A stretch of 64,000 nt of DNA from Candidatus Gastranaerophilales bacterium (GCA_900769355.1 CAAGGG010000053.1:37277-101276); one strand, 5' to 3'; positions 35,269 to 44,208 are shown, numbered from the stretch's first letter. Made by a program: numbers and translations. Notes: generated from the sequence alone by a model not told the origin.

Positions 35269-36784
35269 ACATTCTGTATTGCAAAGCCTGCATAAGGTGG
35301 ATTTGCTTGATATTTTCAGAATTATCCAAATCCGCAATCGTACGTGCAAGCTTGAGAATTCTATCGTAACGTCTGCCTGAAAGCTGATATTTAACAATTG
35401 CAGTTTTCAGCAAAGCTGTAGATTGTTCATCAATTTGACAATATTTTTTGATAAGTTTTGATGTTAATTCTGAATTCGTCAAAATTCCATCGTTTTTGTA
35501 GCGTTCTGCCTGAATTTTTCGAGCTTTTATAACTCGTTTTCGAATATCTGCCGAAGATTCAGTCGCCGGTTCAATATTCAACAACTCTTCTGATGTCAAA
35601 CGCGGAACTTCCACTTGCAAATCAATTCTATCCAACAATGGGCCTGAAAGTCTTGATTGATAACGACTTATCTGGAATTCAGAACATGTACATTGCTTTT
35701 GTTTATCTCCCAAATATCCGCAAGGGCAAGGATTCATCGCACCCAAAAGCATAAATTTTGCAGGATATTTAATCGAATGCTTAGCTCTTGAAATAACTAT
35801 TTCACCGTCTTCAAGCGGTTGTCTGAGAACTTCCAAAACATTTCTCGGAAATTCAACCATTTCGTCCAAAAACAAAACTCCACGATGTGCAAGCGTAATT
35901 TCCCCTGGTTTTGGAACTGTTCCACCTCCAATAATTCCGTTTGCAGAAGCTGTGTGGTGAACTGCGCGGAACGGACGTTTTGTCATAAGCGGTTCATCTG
36001 GCGACAAAAGCCCTGAGATACTGTAAATTTTTGTCAATTCAAGTGCTTCTTGAAGTTCCAATGGTGGCAAAATTGACGCAAAACACTTTGCCATAAGTGT
36101 CTTACCTGACCCTGGGGAACCTGTCATAAGCATATTATGCCCGCCACCGGCTGCAATTTCCAATGCTTTTTTTGCTTTTTGTTGTCCTTTTACGTCCTTA
36201 AAATCGTATAAATAATCTTGCTTTGCACCTTCTTCCAAATAGTTTTGGATATCAATTATAGTCGGTGTAATTTTTGAATCTGCAAAATGATTAACGACAT
36301 CACAAAGGCAACTTGCCCCAAAAATATTAATATCACCTGCAAGAGCAGCTTCTGATGCGTTAATTTTTGGCACAAAAACATTTTTTATACCATGTGCTTT
36401 TAATCCCAAAATCAAAGGCAAAACACCGGTTACACCTCGCAAAGAACCGTCAAGAGAAAGTTCGCCGATAAATGCATAGTCTTTGAGTTTTTCTTCGGAC
36501 AAAACTTCTTCTTCCACAAGAAGACCGACAGCAATCGGAAGGTCAAAATTTGAACCTTCTTTTTTCAAATCCGCTGGTGCAAGATTGATTACAACCTTTT
36601 TTGCAGGGAATGTAAAACCTGAATTTTTTATAGCAGAACGAACTCGATCACGCGCCTCATTTATCGCAGTATCAGGCAATCCAACAATTGAAAAAGCCGG
36701 AATTCCGTTCAACACATCAGTCTCCACCGACACATTGTATGCATCAAGCCCTATTACGGTTGCAGTTGTAACTTTATTTACCAT
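35249..36784 (-). CDS. comM: YifB/ComM family Mg-chelatase-like AAA+ ATPase
   Basis: A 511-aa protein of the ComM family, known in Vibrio as a helicase promoting branch migration during integration of transformed DNA. The order is an N-terminal Lon-like domain ('AINEARDRVRSAIKNSGF', 'VINLAPADLKKEGSNFDLPIA'), AAA+ core with Walker A 'GSPGSGKT' (about 222-229), 'GVLFLDEMVEF' and 'RQPLEDGEIVISRA', then a zinc-finger-like 'AMNPCPCGYLGDKQKQCTC' and C-terminal 'QLSGRRYDRILKLARTIADL'. The ATG lies 6 nt after TACTAT on the minus strand with no Shine-Dalgarno, so it is probably leaderless. With pilus genes in the same window, natural competence is possible. Confidence 0.92.
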   Translation of the reverse strand: MVNKVTTATVIGLDAYNVSVETDVLNGIPAFSIVGLPDTAINEARDRVRSAIKNSGFTFPAKKVVINLAPADLKKEGSNFDLPIAVGLLVEEEVLSEEKLKDYAFIGELSLDGSLRGVTGVLPLILGLKAHGIKNVFVPKINASEAALAGDINIFGASCLCDVVNHFADSKITPTIIDIQNYLEEGAKQDYLYDFKDVKGQQKAKKALEIAAGGGHNMLMTGSPGSGKTLMAKCFASILPPLELQEALELTKIYSISGLLSPDEPLMTKRPFRAVHHTASANGIIGGGTVPKPGEITLAHRGVLFLDEMVEFPRNVLEVLRQPLEDGEIVISRAKHSIKYPAKFMLLGAMNPCPCGYLGDKQKQCTCSEFQISRYQSRLSGPLLDRIDLQVEVPRLTSEELLNIEPATESSADIRKRVIKARKIQAERYKNDGILTNSELTSKLIKKYCQIDEQSTALLKTAIVKYQLSGRRYDRILKLARTIADLDNSENIKQIHLMQALQYRMSNSQSN

Positions 36785-36790
36785 AAGCTT

Positions 36791-36823
36791 ATAGTACTAC
36801 AAAAAATCTTTTTGTTATATAAT
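36791..36823. promoter_or_regulatory. Divergent leaderless promoters of comM and the glycosyltransferase
   Basis: Two -10 boxes face away from each other in a 45-bp gap: TACTAT on the minus strand (36796-36791), 6 nt before comM ATG 36784, and TATAAT on the plus strand (36818-36823), 6 nt before ATG 36830. Each -35 position would fall on the other's -10, so binding should be mutually exclusive. Confidence 0.6.
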
Positions 36824-36829
36824 TTGTTT

Positions 36830-37834
36830 ATGAACATATTAGCAATAAATTTTGGCGGAATTGGTGACGAAATATTTTTTCTCCCAACACTTATATCTTT
36901 AAAAAAAGAATTTCCAAACTCGAAAATAACCCTTGCACTTGAACCAAGAAGCAAGAGTGTAAAGGATTTGACAGATATAATAGACGACTTGTTTTTAATC
37001 GACGTCAAAGGTAAAAACAAGTATACCGAACTTTTAAAACTTGTGTTTTTGGCACGAAAAGGTCATTTTGACATGGTGATTTCATCAGGCGGAAACAAGT
37101 TTATTAGTATCTTATTGACACTTATGGGAATAAAAAAGCGTTATGGATATGATACAGGAAAATTGAGCCAAATTTTGTTAACAAAAACGGTTCCACTAAA
37201 TAAAAATCAATATGCCTGTGCAATGTATCACGACTTGATTTCACCGATTACGAATCATAAAACAGAGTTACCTGAAATCAATGTTCCGACACAAGAAAAA
37301 ATCGTTAATTCCGTTCTTATTCACCCCGGAGTAAGCAAAATGAGCGTGAATAAAGGTATGATTAAGACTGTCGGAGCTGATGTTTGGGCTAATGTAGTTA
37401 AATTGCTTCTTGCACAGGGTAAACATGTTATGCTTGCCGGTGGGCCTGATGATAATGAGGTTATTGAAAAGATTTTGGATCAGTTATCTTCATCACCTGA
37501 ATTGTTAAATTCACCTAATTTTACCAACTTTTATGGTAAAACAAGTAGCTTAAAAGACTTGGCGGTTCTAATCGGACAAGCTGAAAAATTTATTTGTTCT
37601 GATTCTGCACCCTTACATGTTGCTGTTGCAATGAAAACAAGAACTTACGTAATTTTTGGGCCAACTGACGATAAAGTTTTAATTCCGCAATCTGCACATG
37701 TTACTGCAATTAAAGCGAATGACAAATGTCCTATAAAACCTTGTCTTTGGGCTCATAGACAAACTACTTGTGAGAATTTAGATTGTTTGAAAATCACAGC
37801 ACAGGATATTGTAGATAAAGTTTTAGCAGAATAA
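36830..37834 (+). CDS. Glycosyltransferase family 9 (heptosyltransferase-like)
   Basis: A GT-B glycosyltransferase of the ADP-heptose:LPS heptosyltransferase family, probably adding a sugar to the lipopolysaccharide core. Starts 'MNILAINFGGIGDEIFFLPTL' (family 'R.sxlGDvvl..P'), has 'IHPGVSKMSVNKG' (about 163-175), 'VMLAGGPDDNEVIEKIL' and the C-terminal donor site 'FICSDSAPLHVAVAMKTRTYVIFGPTD' (about 255-281). The C-terminus carries 'CPIKPCLW', 'TTCENLDCL', the Cys motif often present in the family. I chose ATG 36830; the TTG at 36812 overlaps the -10 box. The acceptor cannot be predicted. Confidence 0.87.
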   Translation: MNILAINFGGIGDEIFFLPTLISLKKEFPNSKITLALEPRSKSVKDLTDIIDDLFLIDVKGKNKYTELLKLVFLARKGHFDMVISSGGNKFISILLTLMGIKKRYGYDTGKLSQILLTKTVPLNKNQYACAMYHDLISPITNHKTELPEINVPTQEKIVNSVLIHPGVSKMSVNKGMIKTVGADVWANVVKLLLAQGKHVMLAGGPDDNEVIEKILDQLSSSPELLNSPNFTNFYGKTSSLKDLAVLIGQAEKFICSDSAPLHVAVAMKTRTYVIFGPTDDKVLIPQSAHVTAIKANDKCPIKPCLWAHRQTTCENLDCLKITAQDIVDKVLAE

Positions 37835-37920
37835 AAAGTTACATAGAAGTTATTTTTGTTAATTTTTCGCAATTCATGTCATTCTTGCAACTACTTTAGT
37901 CAACATTTAAAAAGACAGCA

Positions 37921-37946
37921 GTAGGTCGGCATTGCTATGCCGACAA
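37921..37946. repeat. 26-bp palindromic repeat, copy 2
   Basis: Exact reverse complement of 9605-9630. The same gap (37835-38095) also holds a GTTACAAAAA...TTTTTGTAAC hairpin and a CTCTCC...GGAGAG palindrome at 38034-38063. Confidence 0.7.
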
Positions 37947-38095
37947 TAATACTTTATAAGAAGCTCAAAGTCCAAAAGTTACTGTTACAAAAAATTTATT
38001 TTTGTAACTTGCTATAATGTAGCCATTCACCCACTCTCCTTCTCCCCTAATCCAGGGAGAGAGGTATTATATAAATTCTAAAACGAGTACGCTAA

Positions 38096-39367
38096 TTACA
38101 AATTTGCACCGCAACATTTTTTGAATTTCTTTCCGCTGCCACATGGGCAAGGATCATTTCGCCCAACTTTACTCAAATCTATTCCTTCAAGTGTTGGTTT
38201 TTCAATATCTTCCTCGATTATACCCAAAGTTTTTGAAAATGCCTTGGACTTGTACAAAACAGTAGTTGATGAGAAAATTTTGTTTTCCAAATATCTTGCT
38301 TTGTAATGTTCCAAAAGCTCGTCAAAACTGTAATTTGTACCTAAGAACTTATTTACAACTTCCATAAAGTTTTCATGACGTTCTGCAACTCGTTTGATAA
38401 TATTTGCAGAAAACTTATCGTTTTCTAAGAAAAATTGTACACAAGCTTTGGCATTTTCAATTTTCTCAGGCTCTTCAAAAATTTTATTAAAAGTCTCAAA
38501 AAATGGTACAGCATAAAGCCCCAATTCCTTATCAAAAACAATTCCTACATCATAAGTTTCCTTATGAGAAGAAAAACCTCCTAACGAATTTTCCAAGAAG
38601 TTTTCATAAGAATTGTTAAATTCCGAGACATCAAAGAATTTATAACTTTCAGGGTGCTGAATTTTATCCTGAAATTCAACCTTTTCGCCACCTTCTGCAA
38701 AATCATTAAATGCACCAATCAAGTCATCTGCAAACTTGTTTGTGGTAATAATTTCGTCTTTGCCGAAAAATTCAATGAATTTGTCATAAATATCTTTTAC
38801 CTCTTTTTCGATTTCTTTTTGCTTTGCAGGGTTATCGAGGTAAACAAGTTCGGGATTTTGAATTATTTTTGCAACAGAATATCTCAAAGCATCATCTTTT
38901 CTCGATGAAGGCAATACTCCAGAAATTTCCAACAAATAGTATGCTTTTTCAAACTTGAAAATTCTTGCAACAACGTATTGACCGGCACCAATTCCCCTGA
39001 AAGATGTCATTTTTACAAGCGAAACAACCCCATAAGTTTTTTCGTTGATGATATTATTCAAATCAAAACCGTTCTGCAAAACTCTTTTAACTTCAAAGAT
39101 TGACGACATTGAATTCATCAAAGCTTTCACGATTTTTTTAGTTGAAGCCGGAAGCTTTTTAGAGTTTTCCAAAAACATTATCAAAATACTTTTGTGATTA
39201 AGATTTCTCTCAAAAATATAGTTAAAACAAGCGGATTGAAAGTTCATTCCGTTAACGGTCCTAATATATTCTTCAAAATCAGGTTTAACAGTTTCGTCGT
39301 TTTGAACAAACTCTGCAAGTTCTTTTATTACGTCATTAATTTCTTTCAAGTCTTCTAAAATAAGCAT
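38096..39367 (-). CDS. SEC-C zinc-motif protein of unknown function
   Basis: A 423-aa soluble protein ending in a SEC-C metal-binding motif, '[19 protein letters not shown]', as found at the end of SecA and many unrelated proteins, where it binds zinc and often contacts ribosomes or SecB. The first ~400 residues match no domain I recognise. They are helical and acidic, with '[23 protein letters not shown]' (about 125-147) and '[19 protein letters not shown]'. GGGAGAG precedes the ATG. It is not SecA, since the DEAD motor is absent. It stands alone, followed upstream on the same strand by the TPR gene. Function unknown. Confidence 0.8.
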   Translation of the reverse strand: MLILEDLKEINDVIKELAEFVQNDETVKPDFEEYIRTVNGMNFQSACFNYIFERNLNHKSILIMFLENSKKLPASTKKIVKALMNSMSSIFEVKRVLQNGFDLNNIINEKTYGVVSLVKMTSFRGIGAGQYVVARIFKFEKAYYLLEISGVLPSSRKDDALRYSVAKIIQNPELVYLDNPAKQKEIEKEVKDIYDKFIEFFGKDEIITTNKFADDLIGAFNDFAEGGEKVEFQDKIQHPESYKFFDVSEFNNSYENFLENSLGGFSSHKETYDVGIVFDKELGLYAVPFFETFNKIFEEPEKIENAKACVQFFLENDKFSANIIKRVAERHENFMEVVNKFLGTNYSFDELLEHYKARYLENKIFSSTTVLYKSKAFSKTLGIIEEDIEKPTLEGIDLSKVGRNDPCPCGSGKKFKKCCGANL

Positions 39368-39438
39368 ACATCTCTCCCTTTTGTATGATTAGAATAACTT
39401 AAAAATTCTAAAAACTCAATACCAAACAGAGTAATATT

Positions 39439-40518
39439 CTATGGTTTTCTAATTAAATTTGTTTCGTAACTGTATTTGCAGTCAGGGCACATCTTTCGAG
39501 CTTCTGCAAAGTCGTTTTTAGCACCTTGCAAATCACCCAATCTTGTTCTTGCCTGCCCCCTCATAAAGTAAGCTAAATGTGGAGAAAAATAAACATCTTT
39601 TCCATGTTCAAAATCTGTCAAAATCTGATTAAGTTCCACATAAGCTGCTTTTGTATCTTTGTTATTTTTCAATTGATAAATAGCCTTTTCGCAACGAAAA
39701 AGATATCTAGAGCCTTCTTCATCTTCTTCTGCAATATTTTTATCAAATTCTTTTAACATATCTGAATATGACATGTAGTATGTCTTTACGCCAATTATAT
39801 CTGGAGAAAAACTGTCTGACATACTATATTTATTTGCTAATTCAAAATCTGCGATAGCCTCTTTATATTGCTTTTGTTCAAGTTTTGCGTAAGCTCGAGA
39901 GGCATACGCATCAGCAGAAATTGGAACAAATTTCAAATACAGATTTGAAAGCCTTTCAGCTCCACCGTAGTTTTTTCCTAAATTCATATCACTTATCAAA
40001 AAAGGCGTCAAAATATATCCGCAGAAAATTATTGCAAGCACCAAAGCTACATATATGCTTTTTCTTGGAGTTTTTTCATATTCGTCAAAATCTTCATCTT
40101 CAATATATTTCACAATTGGTTTAAACGCAGTTTTTCTGTATGTTCCAAATTTGTTTGCCAAATATTTTTCATAAAACGAATTTGCCACAACATAAGTCAA
40201 ATAAAGCACTACTAATGGTAGCATACATAAAGAAAAAACGACAACAAAGAATTGACCTTCAAGAAATTGAAGAAAGTGAGGAAAAACAATCAGATATATA
40301 AATAATAAAATCTCAATTGCGACGACACTATTAAGAATTGTCGTATATTTTCGATATTCTCTGCCAAGCTCTTTTAAACTAGGTTTGTCTAATTTTTGCG
40401 GATAAAGATATCCGTTATTACGTAAAATTCCTGCTAAAATCGTACTATTACCAACAAAATAGTGAGTACAATATTGCGAATTCATAAAAATTAATTTTCT
40501 TAAATCTCTAATATTCAT
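39439..40518 (-). CDS. TPR-containing membrane protein
   Basis: A 359-aa protein with three membrane helices (about residues 57-77 and 88-112 near the N-terminus, then about 150-170) and a C-terminal region with TPR-like repeats: 'SADAYASRAYAKLEQKQYKEAIADFELANKY' (about 202-232) and 'AYFMRGQARTRLGDLQGAKNDFAEA' (about 315-340). It ends with a CxxC, 'MCPDCKYSYE'. The N-terminal 'RNNGYLYPQKLDKPSLKELG' matches nothing I know. The ATG lies 7 nt after an extended -10 (TGTTAGAAT), no Shine-Dalgarno, so probably leaderless. It may scaffold a membrane complex; no partner is evident. Confidence 0.75.
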   Translation of the reverse strand: MNIRDLRKLIFMNSQYCTHYFVGNSTILAGILRNNGYLYPQKLDKPSLKELGREYRKYTTILNSVVAIEILLFIYLIVFPHFLQFLEGQFFVVVFSLCMLPLVVLYLTYVVANSFYEKYLANKFGTYRKTAFKPIVKYIEDEDFDEYEKTPRKSIYVALVLAIIFCGYILTPFLISDMNLGKNYGGAERLSNLYLKFVPISADAYASRAYAKLEQKQYKEAIADFELANKYSMSDSFSPDIIGVKTYYMSYSDMLKEFDKNIAEEDEEGSRYLFRCEKAIYQLKNNKDTKAAYVELNQILTDFEHGKDVYFSPHLAYFMRGQARTRLGDLQGAKNDFAEARKMCPDCKYSYETNLIRKP

Positions 40519-40525
40519 AGGAGAA

Positions 40526-40534
40526 ATTCTAACA
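40526..40534 (-). promoter_or_regulatory. Extended -10 of the TPR membrane protein
   Basis: Minus strand TG-T-TAGAAT ends 7 nt before ATG 40518, with no ribosome binding site between (TTTCTCC is not Shine-Dalgarno-like). Confidence 0.55.
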
Positions 40535-40639
40535 TTTTTTCATAAATTTTGCAATTAGTAATTTACAAAAAATATTTACGATTTATAATTCATGTGGTTC
40601 TTGAGTATACTATTTAGGAACTTGTAACAGATAGCGATT

Positions 40640-40740
40640 TTAATTCGTTATAAATGTCGGGATGTAGCACTCTGCCGACGCGAAGGTGACTAAATGTCAC
40701 GTTCGAGGAGAGGTGATGGTAGCGCCTTGCTATTTCCTAT
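40640..40740 (+). other. Structured region with a copy of the tRNA-Pro 5' end
   Basis: Positions 40650-40668 repeat the 19 bases that open the tRNA-Pro gene (40788-40806, six upstream bases plus the first 11 of the tRNA). The copy diverges after the D-stem start. It can fold as GTCGG...CCGAC, followed by a 10-bp hairpin CGAAGGTGAC-TAAAT-GTCACGTTCG with one mismatch (about 40682-40706). It may be a decayed tRNA, a duplicated integration site or an unknown small RNA. Confidence 0.4.
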
Positions 40741-40795
40741 GCTACTAAAATTTAATAAATACTTGAAAATTAAATAGCAATATAACAATAAATGT

Positions 40796-40872
40796 CGGGA
40801 TGTAGCGCAGCCTGGTAGCGCACCGTGTTCGGGTCGCGGGGGTCGCAAGTTCAAATCTTGTCATCCCGACCA
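40796..40872 (+). tRNA. tRNA-Pro (anticodon CGG)
   Basis: Reads the CCG codon. The cloverleaf is complete: acceptor CGGGATG pairs with CATCCCG, D-stem GCGC/GCGC, anticodon stem CCGTG/CGCGG around loop TTCGGGT (anticodon at 40830-40832), T-stem GCAAG/CTTGT with loop TTCAAAT, discriminator A and encoded CCA (40870-40872). TATAAC lies 9 nt upstream as a -10. A hairpin terminator follows at once (40876-40902), and that terminator is repeated at 44952-44985, marking the island boundaries. Confidence 0.95.
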
Positions 40873-40875
40873 TTT

Positions 40876-40909
40876 AAAAAGCCCTTATAGCAATGGCTTT
40901 TTTGATTAT
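40876..40909 (+). repeat. Left 34-bp direct repeat, also the tRNA-Pro terminator
   Basis: AAAAAGCCCTTATAGCAA, one variable base, then GGCTTTTTTGATTAT. It matches 44952-44985 at 33 of 34 positions. The repeat contains the hairpin AAAAGCC-CTTATAGCAAT-GGCTTTT with T-run, i.e. the tRNA terminator, and the stop codon of the integrase fragment lies inside its right end. Confidence 0.85.
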
Positions 40910-41121
40910 TGAGCTATCATTTTGCTCATATTTTGCTCACATTCTAACTTTTCTAATAAATCCATTGCCTGCTCGCTAACACTAGACATTACGTGGCTAT
41001 AAGTTGTCATTGTAGTTACTGGAGTAGAGTGTCCTAACTGCTCTTGATCAAATTTCAACGACACATTATAAAGATTTAAAACAAGTCTAAAACTCTTACT
41101 ACATTTGCAATATACAGGCAT
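40906..41121 (-). pseudogene. Remnant of a tyrosine recombinase (integrase), C-terminal box only
   Basis: The 71-aa frame contains 'LKFDQEQLGHSTPVTTMTTYSHV', split here as 'LKFDQEQLGHS' and 'TTYSHV', which is the last catalytic box of phage-type integrases (LGH...nucleophile Tyr). The R and HxxR boxes and the N-terminal domains are missing, and the upstream ~20 residues ('CKCSKSFRLVLNL') do not look like integrase. An in-frame stop lies 8 codons before the ATG. The stop codon overlaps the left direct repeat, as expected for an int gene beside its attachment site. Confidence 0.75.
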
Positions 41122-41181
41122 GGTTTCAGCGTAAAATTTGATAAACTATGATGGGTGAATTTGAGATACATAAGAACTCAA

Positions 41182-41532
41182 TTATCTTTTTGTTTTTTCA
41201 TAAATTGATAAAATATTATCCAATGACTCTAATGTGGTTTTATACGCACTCAGTTTTGCATCATTTGCAGAAAAAATTTTATACATCAATATATCTCTAT
41301 CTTCACTCGTTTTACACTTAATATTTATTCCAAAATCAACTAACGATAAGTCAAATACTTCACAAAGTCTAAAAAAAGTATCTAAAGAAGGGAAATTTTG
41401 CCCACGTTCAATGTTGCTAACATGCTTTTCGCTCAAGCCAACTTTTTCAGCAAGTTGAATTTGAGATAGCCCTGATTTTAATCTAGCTTGCTTTAATTTA
41501 TTTCCAATAAACTTTTTGTCATCATAAAACAT
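41182..41532 (-). CDS. XRE-family transcriptional regulator
   Basis: A 116-aa DNA-binding protein with an N-terminal Cro/CI-type helix-turn-helix: 'IGNKLKQARLKSGLSQIQLAEKVGLSEKHVSNIERGQNFPSLDTFFRLCEVF' spans residues about 9-60. The C-terminal ~50 residues are helical and may dimerise. GAGGG precedes the ATG. It is transcribed divergently from the five island genes, so it is probably the island's regulator. It fits a repressor of the integrase or of the adjacent operon; which one is not shown. Confidence 0.88.
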   Translation of the reverse strand: MFYDDKKFIGNKLKQARLKSGLSQIQLAEKVGLSEKHVSNIERGQNFPSLDTFFRLCEVFDLSLVDFGINIKCKTSEDRDILMYKIFSANDAKLSAYKTTLESLDNILSIYEKTKR

Positions 41533-41720
41533 TGGTAAAACCCTCTATAACTTCTACCAAAATACATTATATTTAATAGCTAATTAACCATATAAGTTAT
41601 GATTATATTAAAATTTCGCAATATATTATACCTAATTTCTCAATTTATGATATTATTCATATAATCATTACAAGTATTACGTTTATTTTATATTAGAAAC
41701 ATGTGATAAGGAGGCAATTT

Positions 41721-42437
41721 ATGACTAAAAACCAAAAAATTTTATTATCTATTTTTATTGTTCTATTGAGCATTTGGGGAGGTACACACTTATTTAAAGC
41801 AACAAAGCTAAAAATAGATTTATACAATAATTTAGTATCGTCTGTAGAAAACAAGAATTGGGACAGTGCCAAATCTAGCCTTGATCAATTAGGAAATTAT
41901 AGAAATTCTCTCTCTTATACTGACGAAGTAAATTTTCAATATTACTTAACTAATGGTGATAAAGAGTATTCTAACAAAAATTATAATAATGCTTTAGATT
42001 TATATTATAAGGCACATAACTATAAAAAAGAAGATAAAAATTTACACAAAAACTTACAAATTAAAATCAACAAAACAGAAAATCAAATAAAAATCCAAAA
42101 AGCCGAAGAAGAGAAAAAAGCGGCTATTGCCAAAGCTAAAGCAGAGCGTCAAAATCGGCAAGAACTCGCAGATTTAGAAAGGTTAGTTAAACAAGCTTTT
42201 GTAAGCGTAAGTATACAAAATTTTGATGATAGCGAAACTGGTGGAAACTATGAATTTTATATCTATCCTGAAGCATGGTTTAATTTAAGCTACAACGAAA
42301 AGAAAAATGTAATGGTTTCATGTAGAAAATATATCCAATTAAAAGAAGGAGTTTCTGAACGAAAAGCAGAAGTTGGGGTTCGCGTAAAAAGCACTTATGA
42401 TGGAAAAGAATTAGGGAATGCACTATCTGTAAAATAA
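41721..42437 (+). CDS. Island protein with N-terminal membrane anchor and coiled coil
   Basis: A 238-aa protein with one N-terminal transmembrane helix (about residues 8-27), a TPR-like helical region ('YLTNGDKEYSNKNYNNALDLYYKAHNYK', about 75-102), a Lys/Glu/Ala-rich coiled coil (about 110-155, 'KAEEEKKAAIAKAKAERQNR') and a C-terminal domain with 'YEFYIYPEAWFNLSYNEKKNVMVSCRKYIQLKEG' resembling short DUFs that measure or bind in the periplasm. I chose ATG 41721, behind a perfect AAGGAGG; the GTG at 41703 overlaps that site. First gene of the island operon. Function unknown. Confidence 0.7.
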   Translation: MTKNQKILLSIFIVLLSIWGGTHLFKATKLKIDLYNNLVSSVENKNWDSAKSSLDQLGNYRNSLSYTDEVNFQYYLTNGDKEYSNKNYNNALDLYYKAHNYKKEDKNLHKNLQIKINKTENQIKIQKAEEEKKAAIAKAKAERQNRQELADLERLVKQAFVSVSIQNFDDSETGGNYEFYIYPEAWFNLSYNEKKNVMVSCRKYIQLKEGVSERKAEVGVRVKSTYDGKELGNALSVK

Positions 42438-42449
42438 AAAGGAGATTTA

Positions 42450-42854
42450 ATGAGAACATTTATAACACTAACAACAATCGGATTTTTAGCCATATTACTA
42501 ACAGGTTGTGGCGAAAAGCGAGTTCAATCTGACTATCAAACAACTCATGCCAGCCAATCAAGATACAATGATATTTCTCCAAGTGAGTACTATAAAGAGA
42601 TGAAAAGCGACAACTTACAATATTCCGACATTGCTTGGCACGCAAAGAATACTTATGGCTGGAATTGTGAAGAGGTTACAAATCTGGGTGACAATATACC
42701 TTCATCAGGCAAAGAGCTTAATGACCCATATTTAATTTCGGAGTTAGCTGGTGGTTATCAAGTCGCAACCTGTTCATCAGGCGTACAATTAAGAGTGTAC
42801 CCACGAACCAATACATATCCAATTATAACAAATATAAATGGCGGATTTGACTAG
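42450..42854 (+). CDS. Island lipoprotein
   Basis: A 134-aa protein with a lipoprotein signal peptide ending in the lipobox 'LLTGC' (Cys at residue 20), so it is predicted to be lipid-anchored in the periplasm or outer membrane. The mature part begins Lys/Gln/Ser-rich and has two further cysteines ('WNCEEV', 'VATCSSG') that could form a disulphide. AAAGGAG lies upstream. It follows the membrane protein by 12 nt and overlaps nothing once the next start is set at 42877. No family recognised. Confidence 0.75.
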   Translation: MRTFITLTTIGFLAILLTGCGEKRVQSDYQTTHASQSRYNDISPSEYYKEMKSDNLQYSDIAWHAKNTYGWNCEEVTNLGDNIPSSGKELNDPYLISELAGGYQVATCSSGVQLRVYPRTNTYPIITNINGGFD

Positions 42855-42876
42855 AAAATCATATAGGAGAATTAAC

Positions 42877-43296
42877 ATGAAACTTACAGATGATGAAATA
42901 TTTTTACAATCAAATAGTATTATTAGCGATGAAGAATTTGAACATATTTTTAATAGTACGTATAATTTACGTTATAGCCAAAAACAATTCTCATTAATTG
43001 AAGAATACAAATATTATTTTTTCCCTTATGAAACAAAGGAACCAACTAAAATCTATATTAACAAGACTATAAGAGATAATTTTAACAAATTTTTTGAAAC
43101 TTTTTTAGAACTTTTTGGTGGCTGTGAATGGGGTGTTGGAAGAAACGATAACCTTTTTGAAATAGATTATAGTAAAAAACAAAATGCACCTGACGAATTT
43201 CAAAAAGACAAGGATAAAATTAAAAACTTATCTTTTGAGTGTAGCAGTAACTATAAAAAGTATCGTAAAATCATAAAACAAGAATTAGGAATATAA
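42877..43296 (+). CDS. Unrecognised 139-aa island protein
   Basis: A soluble, charged protein rich in Lys, Glu, Asn and aromatic residues ('YNLRYSQKQFSLIEEYKYYF'), without signal or membrane segment. It starts 'MKLTDDEIFLQSNSIISDEE', with AGGAG 7 nt before ATG 42877. An upstream in-frame ATG at 42838 would overlap the lipoprotein gene and lacks a ribosome binding site. Third gene of the island operon, 12 nt before the next. I recognise no family. Confidence 0.65.
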   Translation: MKLTDDEIFLQSNSIISDEEFEHIFNSTYNLRYSQKQFSLIEEYKYYFFPYETKEPTKIYINKTIRDNFNKFFETFLELFGGCEWGVGRNDNLFEIDYSKKQNAPDEFQKDKDKIKNLSFECSSNYKKYRKIIKQELGI

Positions 43297-43308
43297 TAAA
43301 GGAGTAAT

Positions 43309-44208
43309 ATGAAAAAATTGATATTAGCACTTTTTCTTAATACAGATTATAATTTTCAAATTGAGACACCATTAGACAAATACAAAATTTGGCTAAATGA
43401 TAAAGATAAATTTATACATATAGAGAATAAAGATTTTGAAATAACAGGCGTAAACCCAATAAAAATATGTGCAATAATAGGAGGAATAATTGGTCTAATA
43501 TGGGCAGGTATTGTAAACGATACAAATAGCTTCTTTTTTAGTTTTATAGCTCTTTTTAAAGTATTAGTAGGAGTATTGGTATTTGGTGCAATTGGTTGTC
43601 TAATAGCAGTGAATTCTAAACCTTCTGAAAAAGAACAAATTATGTTTGATTTACTAACAGCCATAGACATACACAACGATACCGTTTACGAAAATTATAA
43701 ACAAAATAAATTGGCTTCTTATAATATTAAAAATATAAATAAAGAAATACTAATAGCAAGTGGCAGATATAATTATAAAGCAATTTTGATTGATGATGAA
43801 AATAAAACTTTTTCAAATGTATCAATTCGTATAACAAAGTCGGGCAATAGATATTGTAATATTAGTCAAGCAAAGTATTCTGAAATACTAAAATATAGTT
43901 TTTTTGATAAAAGCACATCTACACAAGTAGCAACTTCCACTACAAGTTCAAACAGTGGGAAAGCATTAGGAGGAGCAATAATTTCTAAAGCTTTGGTTGG
44001 TAATGCTACAGTAGGAGCTGTAATCGGAGGAAATGGGGAAAGGACAACAGAAACAACATATAAAACAACAGTTTACAATAATTATCAAATAATAATATAT
44101 TTAGATCGTTTGGAAGATTCAACTATAACAATTGATTTAACATCAAGTGATATTGCAAATAAAATTGTTTCGTCATTAGAATATATTATCAATTCAAACA
44201 ATAAATAA
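43309..44208 (+). CDS. Unrecognised 299-aa island membrane protein
   Basis: Two closely spaced membrane helices (about residues 49-68 and 75-98) lie after a ~45-residue N-terminal soluble part; the remaining ~200 residues are soluble. This part has a Ser/Thr-rich link followed by a glycine-rich segment 'GKALGGAIISKALVGNATVGAVIGGNG' (about 222-248), which may insert in or associate with membranes, and a final beta-like 'NYQIIIYLDRLEDSTITIDL'. AAAGGAG lies upstream. Similar 'GG...(I/V)G' segments occur in proteins of mobile elements, but I cannot name a family. Fourth gene of the island operon. Confidence 0.65.
   Translation: MKKLILALFLNTDYNFQIETPLDKYKIWLNDKDKFIHIENKDFEITGVNPIKICAIIGGIIGLIWAGIVNDTNSFFFSFIALFKVLVGVLVFGAIGCLIAVNSKPSEKEQIMFDLLTAIDIHNDTVYENYKQNKLASYNIKNINKEILIASGRYNYKAILIDDENKTFSNVSIRITKSGNRYCNISQAKYSEILKYSFFDKSTSTQVATSTTSSNSGKALGGAIISKALVGNATVGAVIGGNGERTTETTYKTTVYNNYQIIIYLDRLEDSTITIDLTSSDIANKIVSSLEYIINSNNK

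Noticed and set aside
41703..41720. GTG start for the first island gene
   Set aside because: It overlaps the AAGGAGG ribosome binding site that serves ATG 41721.
42838..42876. Longer start for the 139-aa island protein
   Set aside because: It overlaps the lipoprotein gene and lacks a Shine-Dalgarno, while ATG 42877 has AGGAG at good distance.
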